Shown here one piece after another: positions 24,978-33,311 of a stretch of DNA of 64,000 nucleotides. Made by a program: the position numbers and the translations under genes. Within the stretch, counting starts at the first letter, position 1; each line of letters opens with the position of its first letter. Source of the DNA: DASXHZ01 sp036488085 (lineage in GTDB: Bacteria; Acidobacteriota; Thermoanaerobaculia; Gp7-AA8); NCBI GenBank assembly GCA_036488085.1, contig DASXHZ010000012.1:124001-188000 (forward strand). The letters run 5' to 3'. The notes under the pieces are model-generated. The model was not told the DNA's origin. It made no database searches and saw only the letters and a list, made by a program, of their open reading frames with translations.

Positions 24978-26447
24978 ATGAGCGCACTCTCTGAACGGCG
25001 CAAGGCGCCATCCCGCAGTTCTTTTCCGGTCAGACTCCTCATCGTCGACGATGATCCGACCTATCTCGGCTACGCGGCGGCGCTGACACGGCGGATCGGA
25101 TTCAGCGTCGAGACGGCCTCGGATGGGGAAGCGGCGGTCGCGTGTCTCACGGGCGGCAGCTTCGACGTCGTGATCATCGATCAAGAGATGCCGCGGCTTT
25201 CCGGGATCGAGACGATCGGCAGGCTTCGCGGCAACGATGAGACGCGTTCGCTGTACGCGGTGATGCTGACGGGTCACGAAGACGCCGAGACGAAGCTGAC
25301 CGCGCTCGATGCCGGCTTCGACGACTTCCTCAGCAAGGCGGCGCCGGAGAGCGAGATCGTGGCGAAGCTCGTCGCGGCACAGCGCGTGGGCGCGCGGCAG
25401 AGCAGCATGAACGGCGAGCTTCGCGCGCTCCAGGGTCTCGCCAGCCGGGACGACCTCACGGGCTTGTTCAATCGCCGTTTCTTTTCCACCGAGACCGAGC
25501 AGCTCATCGCCGCCGGCGGCGCCGTGAACGTTTTGATCCTTGACCTCGACGGGTTCAAAGAGGTCAACGATGCGCGTGGTCATCTCGTGGGAGATGCCGT
25601 TTTGCGGGACGTAGCGATCGCGCTACAGCGTCACACGCGGCCCGACGACATCGTGGCGCGCCTCGGGGGCGACGAATTCGTCATCGCGGTTCCTGGCGTC
25701 GAGCCGGAGGTGGTCGAGACCATCGCCGCCCGGCTGACCGCAGCGATCGCAGCTCTCGAATGGCAGGACGGCGGCACGTTTCAGATCAGCGCCTCGGCTG
25801 GCTTCGCCTGCTCATCGCTCCTCCCCGACGCAACACTCGCACGACTGCTCGAGACCGCCGACCACGACATGTACAAGGAGAAGTGGCTGCGGAAGAATCC
25901 TGAGCGGCGGCCGGGGGAAGCACGGATGTTGCAAGCCGATCCTGGCGAGATGCGTGCGGGGCGAATTCTGGTGGCGGAGGACGATCGCGTCATTCGCAAT
26001 CTGCTGAAGCTCATCGCGCAACGGTGCGGAGAAGTGGTCGACGTCGCGCCGGACGGTGCCGAGGCGCTCGCCCTGTTGCAGCGGAACCGCTACGACGTCC
26101 TTCTGCTCGACCTCATGATGCCGGAGATGAACGGGTACGAGATCATCCAGCACCTCCGGACTTTCACGGAACGGCCGGCGGTGATCGTGGTGACAGCGAT
26201 GTCCGGCGATCGCTTCCTGGAGCTGGACGCCGATGTGGTCACGGCCGTGGTGCACAAACCGTTCGACGTCGACTCGCTCGCGGATACGGTGTCGCATGTC
26301 GCGAACGAGATGGCGTCGGCCCGCATACGTAAAGACGTGCCCGCTACCATCCCCATCGCTTCCGACGGCGCTCCGCCAGCTCGCAAATCGGGACATACGA
26401 TACCGATCACTCCTGCTGAGGGGATGCGCACGCTGCGGCGCTCGTAG
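24978..26447 (+). CDS. REC-GGDEF-REC diguanylate cyclase
   Basis: A 489-aa signalling protein. Receiver 1 (about 18-135) has Asp68 in VIIDQEMPR. A GGDEF domain (about 150-305) has the intact active site GGDEF at 230-234 and an inhibitory RxxD site (RPDD, 221-224) at the standard distance, so it can probably make cyclic di-GMP with feedback control. Receiver 2 (about 327-445) has Asp378 in LLLDLMMPEMNG. Two receivers around one cyclase could integrate two kinases; the hybrid kinase upstream is one candidate. Its 3' end overlaps a convergent receiver gene by 41 bp. Confidence 0.88.
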   Translation: MSALSERRKAPSRSSFPVRLLIVDDDPTYLGYAAALTRRIGFSVETASDGEAAVACLTGGSFDVVIIDQEMPRLSGIETIGRLRGNDETRSLYAVMLTGHEDAETKLTALDAGFDDFLSKAAPESEIVAKLVAAQRVGARQSSMNGELRALQGLASRDDLTGLFNRRFFSTETEQLIAAGGAVNVLILDLDGFKEVNDARGHLVGDAVLRDVAIALQRHTRPDDIVARLGGDEFVIAVPGVEPEVVETIAARLTAAIAALEWQDGGTFQISASAGFACSSLLPDATLARLLETADHDMYKEKWLRKNPERRPGEARMLQADPGEMRAGRILVAEDDRVIRNLLKLIAQRCGEVVDVAPDGAEALALLQRNRYDVLLLDLMMPEMNGYEIIQHLRTFTERPAVIVVTAMSGDRFLELDADVVTAVVHKPFDVDSLADTVSHVANEMASARIRKDVPATIPIASDGAPPARKSGHTIPITPAEGMRTLRRS

Positions 26448-26799
26448 CCTCGTTCAGCAACCGTTCGACGTCGAACGGTTTGTGGATGAAGCGAACCACG
26501 GGCGGACAGATCTTTTCGGCGACAGTCGGCCCGAACGCGGTCATCACGATCAGCCGCTCAAACATCTGCGGCGCATGATCGGTGAGGTAGTGAATGACGC
26601 CGAAGCCGTCGATGCGCGGCATCATCAAGTCGAGCACGACGACGGCGTAGTCGTGCTGCATGAGATGCTCGATCGCCGCCGCGCCGTCCGGTACGGCATC
26701 CACACGAAAGCCGCGACGTCCGAGGATCTTCGCGACGAGAATGCGGATCGCGGCGTCGTCGTCAACGACCAGAGCGAGTCTTTCGCACACTCCCGCCAA
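26407..26799 (-). CDS. Single-domain response regulator
   Basis: A 130-aa receiver protein without an output domain (ERLALVVDDDAAIRILVAKI; phospho-acceptor in VVVLDLMMPRIDG; Lys in FIHKPFD). The TTG at 26799 follows AAGGAG by four bases and is preferred; a GTG at 26790 is the alternative. It may relay phosphate or act as a CheY/DivK-like switch. It converges on the REC-GGDEF-REC gene and overlaps its end by 41 bp, and is divergent from the PhnD-like pseudogene. Confidence 0.75.
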   Translation of the reverse strand: MAGVCERLALVVDDDAAIRILVAKILGRRGFRVDAVPDGAAAIEHLMQHDYAVVVLDLMMPRIDGFGVIHYLTDHAPQMFERLIVMTAFGPTVAEKICPPVVRFIHKPFDVERLLNEATSAAACASPQQE

Positions 26800-26857
26800 A
26801 CGTCTCCTTCCGCCCTGCAAATAAGCAATCGAGGAGCCATGTCCCCAGTCGGCCGGT

Positions 26858-27606
26858 ATGATTCGCCGAATCGTGCTCCGGCTGATCACTTACCTCTCTC
26901 CCAGCATTCCCGCGGCGTTGTACCAGTTGATCGCGCGCGATTTGGCGGCGCAGTGCGGCGTCGCGACCGACGTGACGTTCGAAGAGCGGATCTCCGGGCC
27001 GCTCGCCGGCGACGACGATCCGTTCGCTGCCGGGGCCGTCGACGTCGGTTTCGTCTGCGCGCCATCGTTCCGATTTCTGAACCGATCGGCACGCGCGGTC
27101 GAGTTGCTGCCGCTGCCTGTCCCTTCGGACGCTCGCGCTGGCGGACAGCCTGTTTACTTCGCGGACGTCTTGTCAGCGAAGGATCGCGAGTGCAAACGTT
27201 CGAAGAGCTACGCGGTACGCGATGGGCCTACAACGACCGCAACTCGAAGAGCGGCTGGTTCTCGATGGCGGAACGTTGTGCGCCTCAGGCTCCCGAGGAG
27301 TTTTTCGGCGAGCTGGTCGGCTCGGGATCCCACCTCCGCTCGCTGGACCTCGTCTCGAGCGGACTCGCAGACGCCGCGGCAATCGACTCCAACGTGCTCC
27401 GGATGCAGCGAACGCCGCTGCGCGTCCTCGAGTCGTGGGGACCGTTCCCGATTCAGCCGGCCGTGATCCGCGCTTCGCTCCCTGACGAAGCGAAGCGCCG
27501 CATCACCGGCGCGCTGCTGTCGATTCACGAACGCCACGCCGAATCGCTCGCGCAATTCGGCGTGCTTCGATTCGTCAGCGGCAGCGAAGCCGACTACTGC
27601 CGCTAG
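26858..27606 (+). pseudogene. PhnD-like periplasmic binding protein gene with a frameshift
   Basis: The first 104 codons (ITYLSPSIPAALYQLIARDL, GAVDVGFVCAPSFRFL, GGQPVYFADVL) and, in the -1 frame, the rest (QTFEELRGTRWAYNDRNSKS, GSGSHLRSLDLVSSGLADAA, IDSNVL) together make one PhnD/phosphonate-type substrate-binding domain. A single missing base near 27168-27171 explains the switch: an extra C would restore DVLVSEGSRVQTFEE. It lacks a signal peptide even when repaired. It could be a recent pseudogene or a sequencing error. Confidence 0.75.
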
Positions 27607-28559
27607 TGCGCCCGCGCTTTCTTGACTTCCTCGGTGAGGGCGGGAAGGACTTGAAACAGGTCGCCGACGACGCCGAGGTCAGCGATGCGGAAGATCGGTG
27701 CCTCGGGGTCTTTGTTGATCGCGATGATGTGCTTCGATGACGACATTCCGGCGAGGTGCTGGATCGCGCCGCTGATGCCGGCGGCGATGTAGACGTTCGG
27801 GCTGACGACGCGTCCCGTCTGGCCGACCTGGTGCTGGTGGTCGATCCAGCCGGCGTCAACGGTCGCACGCGATGCGCCGACAGCGCCGCCAATGGCATGC
27901 GCGAGGTCGCGGATGTACGAGAAGTTCTGCGCCTCTTTCAGACCGCGGCCGCCACTGACGATGATGTCCGCCTCGGCGATCGACAGCTCGCCGGCTTCCG
28001 CAACCTTCGTGTCGATGACTTTCGCTTTCGGTTCGACTTTCGTGAACGCCACGTCGACGACTTCCGCCGCACCGCCGCCCGCTTCCTCGGGAGGGAACGC
28101 GTTCGGACGCGTCGTCGCGAGCGCGGGCGTGCTGCTCACGTCCACCGTCGCGAATGCTTTGCTCGAATACACCTGACGCCGCGCGCGGAGCTTGCCGTCC
28201 TTCCACTCGAGGCGATCGACATCGCTCGCGACGCCCGCGTTCAGCCGTGCGGCGACACGCGGCGCGAGATCTCGGCCGTTCGACGTACCGCCGAACAGAA
28301 CGATCGAGGGCTGCGCCTGTTGGATGGCCGCCGCGAGAGCAGCCGTGTACTGCTCCGTGTTGTACGCGCCGGCGTCGGCGACGTAGAGCTTCTTCGCGCC
28401 GTACTTGCCCGCTTCGTCAGCGGCTCCGCGCTCGACCGAAAACGCGGCGAGCTCGCCTCCGGCGCCCCCGGCGAGCTTGCGGCCGATCGACAACGCCTCG
28501 CGCGAGACCTTCTTCAGTTTTCCGTCTTTGCTTTCGGTGAATACCAATACGCCGGCCAT
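27603..28559 (-). CDS. etfA: Electron transfer flavoprotein alpha subunit
   Basis: A 318-aa protein with the ETF alpha layout: an N-terminal adenine-nucleotide-hydrolase-like domain (MAGVLVFTESKDGKLKKVS) and the FAD-binding domain with the signature LAHAIGGAVGASRATVDAGW and GQTGRVVSPNVYIAAGISGA. It passes electrons from acyl-CoA or other dehydrogenases to ETF-quinone oxidoreductase. The start ATG shares one base with the stop of etfB (TGATG). Its last bases overlap the stop of the PhnD-like gene on the other strand. Confidence 0.95.
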   Translation of the reverse strand: MAGVLVFTESKDGKLKKVSREALSIGRKLAGGAGGELAAFSVERGAADEAGKYGAKKLYVADAGAYNTEQYTAALAAAIQQAQPSIVLFGGTSNGRDLAPRVAARLNAGVASDVDRLEWKDGKLRARRQVYSSKAFATVDVSSTPALATTRPNAFPPEEAGGGAAEVVDVAFTKVEPKAKVIDTKVAEAGELSIAEADIIVSGGRGLKEAQNFSYIRDLAHAIGGAVGASRATVDAGWIDHQHQVGQTGRVVSPNVYIAAGISGAIQHLAGMSSSKHIIAINKDPEAPIFRIADLGVVGDLFQVLPALTEEVKKARAH

Positions 28560-29341
28560 CAGAGTGCCTTCGCCTCCTCGCGGATGTACTTGAGAATCTC
28601 GGCGGCCGCGGCGTTGGCGTCGCCGCCGTCGATCTTGCGGCCGCCGCTCTTCTCGGGCGGCAGCTCCAGCGAGACGAACGTCACGCGCTGGTTGAAGACA
28701 TCGGAGTCGGAGAGGCCGAGGTCCTCGACCGACTTCGTCTCGATCGGGATCTTCTTCGCGGCCATGATGCCTTTGATCGACGCGAAACGGACTTCGTTGA
28801 GTCCCTTCTGCGCCGTGATCACCGCCGGAATCGACGCCTCGATGATCTCCTCGGCGCCTTCGATCTCGCGGTGCGCGGTGAGCTTGCCGTCGCCGATCTC
28901 GAGGTGCGTCACGACGTTGACTTGCGGATAGCCGAGGAGCTCGGCGGTCATCGGGCCGACGAGCGCGTTGTCGGTGCCGACGCCCTGTTTGCCGAAGAAG
29001 ACGAGGTCGTGCGGGATCGACTGGATCGCGGCGGCAAGCACCTTCGCGACGCCGAGGGAGTCGGCATCGGCGGCGTTGGCGGCTTTGACGTGGAGCGCCT
29101 TCGTGGCGCCGCGAGCGAGACACTCGCGGAGCGCCTGCGCGGCGCGCTCGGGGCCGAACGTGACGACCGTGACGTCGCCGCCGCTCTTCTCTTTCAATTT
29201 GATCGCTTCTTCGAGTGCGAACTCGTCGTACGGCGACACGATGAATTTCAGACCTGCTTCATCGACGTGCCGTCCGTCCGCACCGATCTTGATCCGCGAC
29301 TCCGTGTCGGGGACCTGGGAAATACAGACGACTGAATTCAA
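28559..29341 (-). CDS. etfB: Electron transfer flavoprotein beta subunit
   Basis: A 260-aa protein beginning (M)NSVVCISQVPDTESRIKI, with the AMP-binding motif KQGVGTDNALVGPMTAELL and the recognition-loop region GLNEVRFASIKGIMAAKK. The TTG at 29341 is chosen because GGAGG lies five bases before it; the frame is open further upstream but without support. It forms a heterodimer with EtfA. Transcription probably starts in the 136-bp gap shared with the divergent hfq-like gene. Confidence 0.95.
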   Translation of the reverse strand: MNSVVCISQVPDTESRIKIGADGRHVDEAGLKFIVSPYDEFALEEAIKLKEKSGGDVTVVTFGPERAAQALRECLARGATKALHVKAANAADADSLGVAKVLAAAIQSIPHDLVFFGKQGVGTDNALVGPMTAELLGYPQVNVVTHLEIGDGKLTAHREIEGAEEIIEASIPAVITAQKGLNEVRFASIKGIMAAKKIPIETKSVEDLGLSDSDVFNQRVTFVSLELPPEKSGGRKIDGGDANAAAAEILKYIREEAKAL

Positions 29342-29477
29342 GGGAACCTCCGTGGTGGGTTGGCGGGGGCTGAATTCTAGGGAAAAGGAAGCGGCGTGGC
29401 AACCGCGGCACGCAACTTGTAAAGCCTCCAGCATTCAGCAATCCATTCGAATTCATAGCGCGGTAGGGAGGTCTCGA

Positions 29478-29828
29478 ATGTCGTTCTCGCACAGGCCCAC
29501 GGAGGCCGACGGAAACTACGCGGTAAACCGCCGGATGTTCCGGTCGATCACAGCCGACATCAAACGGAGCCCTCGCGGGAACGGCAACGGCAACAGCCGC
29601 CAGCAGCGGACCGCTCCCCCGGAGTCGACCAACGCCGAGAACTTCTACTACCTGAAGCAGATGAATGCGAAGACGCCGATGGTCATCATCATGACCGACG
29701 GCGAGGAGATCCGCGGGTGGATCGAGTGGTACGACCGCAACTGCCTGAAGATCAACCGCGATAACCAGCCGAACCTGCTGATCCAGAAGAAGTGCATCAA
29801 GTACATGTTCAAGCAGGACGAGCTCTGA
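29478..29828 (+). CDS. hfq: Hfq-like Sm-fold RNA chaperone with long N-terminal extension
   Basis: A 116-aa protein. Residues about 54-114 match the Hfq Sm fold: helix NAENFYYLKQMNAKTP, Sm1 strands VIIMTDGEEIRGWIEWYDRN and an Sm2-like end NLLIQKKCIKYMF. Typical Hfq has NGVKLQGxIxxFD and YKHAISTI; the second motif here diverges (Lys-Cys-Ile-Lys). The roughly 50-residue N-terminal tail is polar and Asn/Arg-rich and probably disordered, whereas most Hfq tails are C-terminal. GGGAGG seven bases upstream supports this start. It is divergent from etfB and followed by a heptamer palindromic repeat. Confidence 0.75.
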   Translation: MSFSHRPTEADGNYAVNRRMFRSITADIKRSPRGNGNGNSRQQRTAPPESTNAENFYYLKQMNAKTPMVIIMTDGEEIRGWIEWYDRNCLKINRDNQPNLLIQKKCIKYMFKQDEL

Positions 29829-29832
29829 CGGC

Positions 29833-29890
29833 GTTATCCGTTATCAGTTATCAGTGTGGTACCGATCACGGATGACGGGTAACGGATAAC
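29833..29890. repeat. Palindromic heptamer element 1 (4x7, 2-nt centre, 4x7 inverted)
   Basis: Left units GTTATCC, GTTATCA, GTTATCA, GTGTGGT; centre AC; right units, read on the other strand, GTTATCC, GTTACCC, GTCATCC, GTGATCG. The 58-bp element fills most of the gap between the hfq-like gene and pdxA, and begins four bases after the hfq stop. It may work as a transcript-end hairpin. Two elements with the same architecture occur at 43142-43197 and 54684-54748. Confidence 0.75.
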
Positions 29891-29926
29891 GACTCCGCAC
29901 CCTACCAATCCGCCTAGAATGTCCCC

Positions 29927-30793
29927 ATGAAGCCGCTCGCCATCACGCTCGGCGATCCGGCGGGTGTCGGTCCTGAGGTCGTGGAGAAGGCGCTGGCCGA
30001 GGTCAGCGTGCCGGCGCGGACATTCGGGACGCTGAAACCGCATGGCGGGTACGGCGTCGTTTCTGCCGAGAACGGCCGCGCGGCACTCGATGCGATCGAC
30101 CAGGCGCTCGAGGCGGTTGAACGGGGCGAGTGCTCCGCGCTCGTCAACGCGCCGATTCACAAGCAGTCGATCGCGCTCGCGGGCTGCAAGTTCCCGGGAC
30201 ACACGGAGCTGCTGGCGTGGAAGGCCGGACGCACGCGGTACGCACACGACTACGCGATGTACTTCGACTCGCCGTCGCTCCGCGTGGCGCTGCTGACGGT
30301 GCACGAGCCGCTCTGGAGCGCGATCCGCCGCGTGAACGGCGAGGACATCGCGGCGCTCACGAAGCTCACCGCACGCGAGTACGCGCGCCTGTACGGAGCG
30401 CCGCCGAAGATCGGGGTCGCGGCGATGAACCCGCATGCCGGCGAGGGCGGCAAGTTCGGCGACGAAGAGGAAGAGATCCTGCGCGGCGTCCAACTGGCGC
30501 AGCGCGCGGGCGTCAATGCCACCGGTCCGCTGCCTGCCGACACGCTCTTTCTCGCCGCGCGCGAGGGCAAGTACGACGTCGTCATCGCGATGTATCACGA
30601 CCAGGGGCTGATTCCGGTGAAGACGCTCGACTTCGCGCGGTCAGTCAACGTCACCATCGGCCTCCCCTACCTCCGCGTCTCGGTCGATCACGGTACGGCG
30701 TTCGACATCGCGGGAAAAGGGATCGCCGACGCGGCGCCGATGCGCTACGCGATCGAGTGGGCGGCGAAACACGCGGAGAAGTTCCCGGAATGA
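29927..30793 (+). CDS. pdxA: 4-hydroxythreonine-4-phosphate dehydrogenase
   Basis: A 288-aa PdxA, which oxidises 4-phosphohydroxy-L-threonine in pyridoxal phosphate synthesis. Conserved parts: LAITLGDPAGVGPEV at the N-terminus, NAPIHKQSI, KFPGHTELLA with a metal-binding His, AAMNPHAGEGG and MYHDQGLIPVKTLDF. It is about 40 residues shorter than typical PdxA, mainly because of a short loop after strand two. The ATG of a 46-aa membrane protein overlaps its stop (ATGA). Confidence 0.93.
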   Translation: MKPLAITLGDPAGVGPEVVEKALAEVSVPARTFGTLKPHGGYGVVSAENGRAALDAIDQALEAVERGECSALVNAPIHKQSIALAGCKFPGHTELLAWKAGRTRYAHDYAMYFDSPSLRVALLTVHEPLWSAIRRVNGEDIAALTKLTAREYARLYGAPPKIGVAAMNPHAGEGGKFGDEEEEILRGVQLAQRAGVNATGPLPADTLFLAAREGKYDVVIAMYHDQGLIPVKTLDFARSVNVTIGLPYLRVSVDHGTAFDIAGKGIADAAPMRYAIEWAAKHAEKFPE

Positions 30794-30930
30794 ATCGCTG
30801 GGGCGTCCGCATCGCCGGTCTGTTGATGCTGCTCTTCTTCGCGCTGGTGTTCGTGGCGATGTACAAGCAGATGGCGGCGCTGCAGAAGAACCGGCCGGCC
30901 CCGACATCAACGACGACTTCGACGAGGTGA
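30790..30930 (+). CDS. Small single-pass membrane protein, 46 aa
   Basis: A short frame whose ATG overlaps the pdxA stop and whose stop overlaps the GTG of the next transporter gene. The product has a basic N-terminus (MNRWGVR), one clear transmembrane helix (IAGLLMLLFFALVFVAMY) and a polar Pro/Thr/Ser-rich tail. No family is recognised. Four-base overlaps on both sides argue for real, coupled translation. Confidence 0.65.
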   Translation: MNRWGVRIAGLLMLLFFALVFVAMYKQMAALQKNRPAPTSTTTSTR

Positions 30931-31802
30931 AACAGAACCACCTCGCCGCCTTCGCGATCCTCGTCGTCGCCTGCGCCTGGGGCTCGACGTTCGCGCTGAT
31001 CAAGAACGTTCTGCGCTCGATCGCGCCGGAGCCGTTCATCGCCATCCGCTTCCTGATCGCCGGTGCGTTTCTCTGCACCATCGTGTTCTATCGCCGTTCG
31101 CTCACCGCCGCTGCGCTGGCCCCGAGCGCACTCCTCGGTACGCTCGTTTTCATCGGCTACTGGGCGCAGACGCGCGGCCTCCTCTTCATCTCGCCGTCGC
31201 GGTCGGCTTTCCTGACCGGGTTGTATGTCGTGATCGTGCCGTTCGCGGACCGGCTCGTCCGCGGCAACCGCCCGCCGCTCACCGCCTGGATCGCCTCAGT
31301 ACTGGCGGTCCTCGGCACGTCGTGGCTGATCGGCGGATTCGACACGCGTCCGTCGATCGGCGACGTGCTGACGCTGGTATGCGCCGTCTGTTTCGCGCTT
31401 CATGTCGTCTACACGGCCGACTACACGGCGCGCCATTCGGCGATCGGCCTCGCGGCGATCCAGGTACTGATCGTCGGCGTCGAAGCGACCCCGGCCTCCT
31501 TCATCGCACCGCGGATCGCGTTGACGCGCGAGGTGGTCGTGGTCGTCCTCTTCACCGCCATCGTGACGACGGCGCTCGCCTTCGTCGCGCTCATGTGGGG
31601 CCAGGCGCGCGTGACGGCGACGGAAGCCGCCGTCATCCTCTCTTTCGAGCCGGTGGCCGCATCCATCACGTCCGTCGCGTTTTACGGAGAGCCGCTGACG
31701 CATGGCATCGTGGTCGGCGGGCTGCTGATCCTCGCGGCAATGATGATTGCGACCGGAGGGGCGGACGCCTTCGTCCGCCCGGCGCGGCGAACGCCGCGCT
31801 GA
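30927..31802 (+). CDS. EamA/DMT-family transporter
   Basis: A 291-aa membrane protein with about ten helices in two EamA repeats: VVACAWGSTFALIKNVL and EPFIAIRFLIAGAFL in the first, LTLVCAVCFALHVVYTADY and TEAAVILSFEPVAASITS in the second. Such carriers export amino acids, nucleosides or other metabolites; the substrate is unknown. GTG start overlaps the 46-aa gene. The last 15 residues (GGADAFVRPARR...) are encoded by the palindromic repeat that starts at 31758, so the original stop may have been lost. Confidence 0.85.
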   Translation: MKQNHLAAFAILVVACAWGSTFALIKNVLRSIAPEPFIAIRFLIAGAFLCTIVFYRRSLTAAALAPSALLGTLVFIGYWAQTRGLLFISPSRSAFLTGLYVVIVPFADRLVRGNRPPLTAWIASVLAVLGTSWLIGGFDTRPSIGDVLTLVCAVCFALHVVYTADYTARHSAIGLAAIQVLIVGVEATPASFIAPRIALTREVVVVVLFTAIVTTALAFVALMWGQARVTATEAAVILSFEPVAASITSVAFYGEPLTHGIVVGGLLILAAMMIATGGADAFVRPARRTPR

Positions 31803-31864
31803 CGCGCGGCTGGGCGGACGAGAGTGTCTACCCCTCCCTGGCCGAGGCGTCCGACGTCCTACGC
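31758..31864. repeat. Palindromic GGGCGGACG repeat region extending into a gene end
   Basis: GGGCGGACG (31759-31767) pairs with CGTCCGCCC (31772-31780); GCGCGGCG (31782-31789) pairs with CGCCGCGC (31792-31799); a further GGGCGGACG follows at 31812-31820. GC-rich palindromes of this type are dispersed intergenic repeats in several phyla. Here the element begins inside the transporter gene and fills the gap to surE. Confidence 0.6.
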
Positions 31865-31881
31865 TAAACTGCGCCGTCCAC

Positions 31882-32646
31882 ATGCCCCGCATTCTGGTCA
31901 CAAACGACGACGGCATCTACAGCGAAGGTCTGCGCAAGCTCGCGGCGGTGGTCGCGCCGCTGGGCGAAGTGACCATCGTCGCCCCCGACCGCGAACAGAG
32001 CGCGGCGTCGCATGCGCTGACGCTCAACCGGCCGCTCCGCATGATGAAGCTCGAGGAAAACGAATGGATCGTCGACGGCACGCCGACCGACTGCGTCAAC
32101 CTCGCCGTCCTGAAGGTGATGCGCGATGCGCGCCCCGACATCGTCGTCTCCGGCATCAACTTCGGCCCGAACCTCGGCGACGACGTCACCTACTCCGGCA
32201 CCATCTCGGCCGCGTTCGAAGGGGCGCTGCTCAACATCCCGTCGATCGCCTTTTCGGCGCTCGTCGGCGAGCACTTCTCGTTTGACCGCTGCGCGGCGTT
32301 CGCCGGCGCGCTGGTGCGCCATGCACTGGAGCACGAGCGCGATCCGAACGTGATCCTCAACGTCAACTTTCCGGTCGGGCCGTTCACCGGCGTCAAGGTG
32401 ACGAAGCTCGGACGGCGCATCTATTCGGAAGCGGTGATCGAACGGCAGGACCCGCGCGGGCGGTCGTATTACTGGATCGGCGCCGGCCCGCCGACGTGGT
32501 ACCCCGGCGAGGGGACCGACTTCGAGGCGGTGCAAGGCGGCTACGTCTCGATCACGCCGCTGCACCTCGACCTCACCCACCACGCATCGATCTCGCGGCT
32601 CGCGCCGCTCGAGGAGCTCCTTGGCGACGTCGCAAAAAACGCCTAG
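31882..32646 (+). CDS. surE: 5'/3'-nucleotidase SurE
   Basis: A 254-aa SurE beginning MPRILVTNDDGIYSEG, with the metal ligands in TNDDG, a Ser in SAASHALTL and Asn in SGINFGPNLGDDVTYSGT. It dephosphorylates nucleoside monophosphates and is often a survival protein. The frame extends upstream into the repeat region, but the ATG at 31882 is the family start. Its 3' end overlaps pcm by 26 bp, the classical surE-pcm order. Confidence 0.95.
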   Translation: MPRILVTNDDGIYSEGLRKLAAVVAPLGEVTIVAPDREQSAASHALTLNRPLRMMKLEENEWIVDGTPTDCVNLAVLKVMRDARPDIVVSGINFGPNLGDDVTYSGTISAAFEGALLNIPSIAFSALVGEHFSFDRCAAFAGALVRHALEHERDPNVILNVNFPVGPFTGVKVTKLGRRIYSEAVIERQDPRGRSYYWIGAGPPTWYPGEGTDFEAVQGGYVSITPLHLDLTHHASISRLAPLEELLGDVAKNA

Positions 32647-33307
32647 CGCGAGCGCCGCGGAAGAGCGTGAGTTCGCGCACCAGCGGACACTCATGGTCGA
32701 TCGCCACGTCGCGTCGCGCGGCGTCACCAACGACAGGATCCTGAAGGCGATGCGCGAGGTGCCGCGGCACCGGTTCGTGCCGCAGGTGGTGGCGTCGAAA
32801 GCGTACGGCCCCGGCGCGCTTCCGATCGGCAAGGGGCAGACGATCTCGCAGCCCTACATCGTGGCGCGGATGATCGAGCTGCTCGACCTCGGCGGCAACG
32901 AAAAGGTGCTGGAGATTGGCACGGGAACGGGATACCAGGCGGTCGTACTCTCGAAACTGTGCGCCAAAGTCTTCTCGATCGAACGGGTCAACGAGCTCGC
33001 ACTCCGCGCGGCGGAGGTCATCCGCGAGCTGAAGATCCACAACGTCTCGGTGAAGGTGTTCGACGGCACGTACGGTTGGTCGGACCAGGCGCCGTTCGAC
33101 CGCATCATCGTCGCCGCCGCAGGGCCGGAAGTCCCCGAGCCGCTGCTGCAACAGCTCAAACGAACCGGGAAGCTTGTCATGCCGATCGGGCCGGAAGGAG
33201 CGCAGCGGCTCGCGCTCGTGACGCGCGTCGGGACGCAATGGCGCATCGAGGATCGCGGTACCGCCGAATTCGTTCCGCTCGTCGGAAAGTTCGGCTGGAA
33301 GGAGTGA
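32621..33307 (+). CDS. pcm: Protein-L-isoaspartate O-methyltransferase
   Basis: A 228-aa methyltransferase that repairs isoaspartyl residues using S-adenosylmethionine. Motifs: GQTISQPYIVARM, the SAM-binding LEIGTGTGYQ, and FDRIIVAAAGPEVPEPLL. The TTG start follows GAGGAG within the end of surE, with which it is translationally coupled. The tail TAEFVPLVGKFGW is typical for the family. Confidence 0.95.
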   Translation: MATSQKTPSASAAEEREFAHQRTLMVDRHVASRGVTNDRILKAMREVPRHRFVPQVVASKAYGPGALPIGKGQTISQPYIVARMIELLDLGGNEKVLEIGTGTGYQAVVLSKLCAKVFSIERVNELALRAAEVIRELKIHNVSVKVFDGTYGWSDQAPFDRIIVAAAGPEVPEPLLQQLKRTGKLVMPIGPEGAQRLALVTRVGTQWRIEDRGTAEFVPLVGKFGWKE

Positions 33308-33311
33308 GCCC

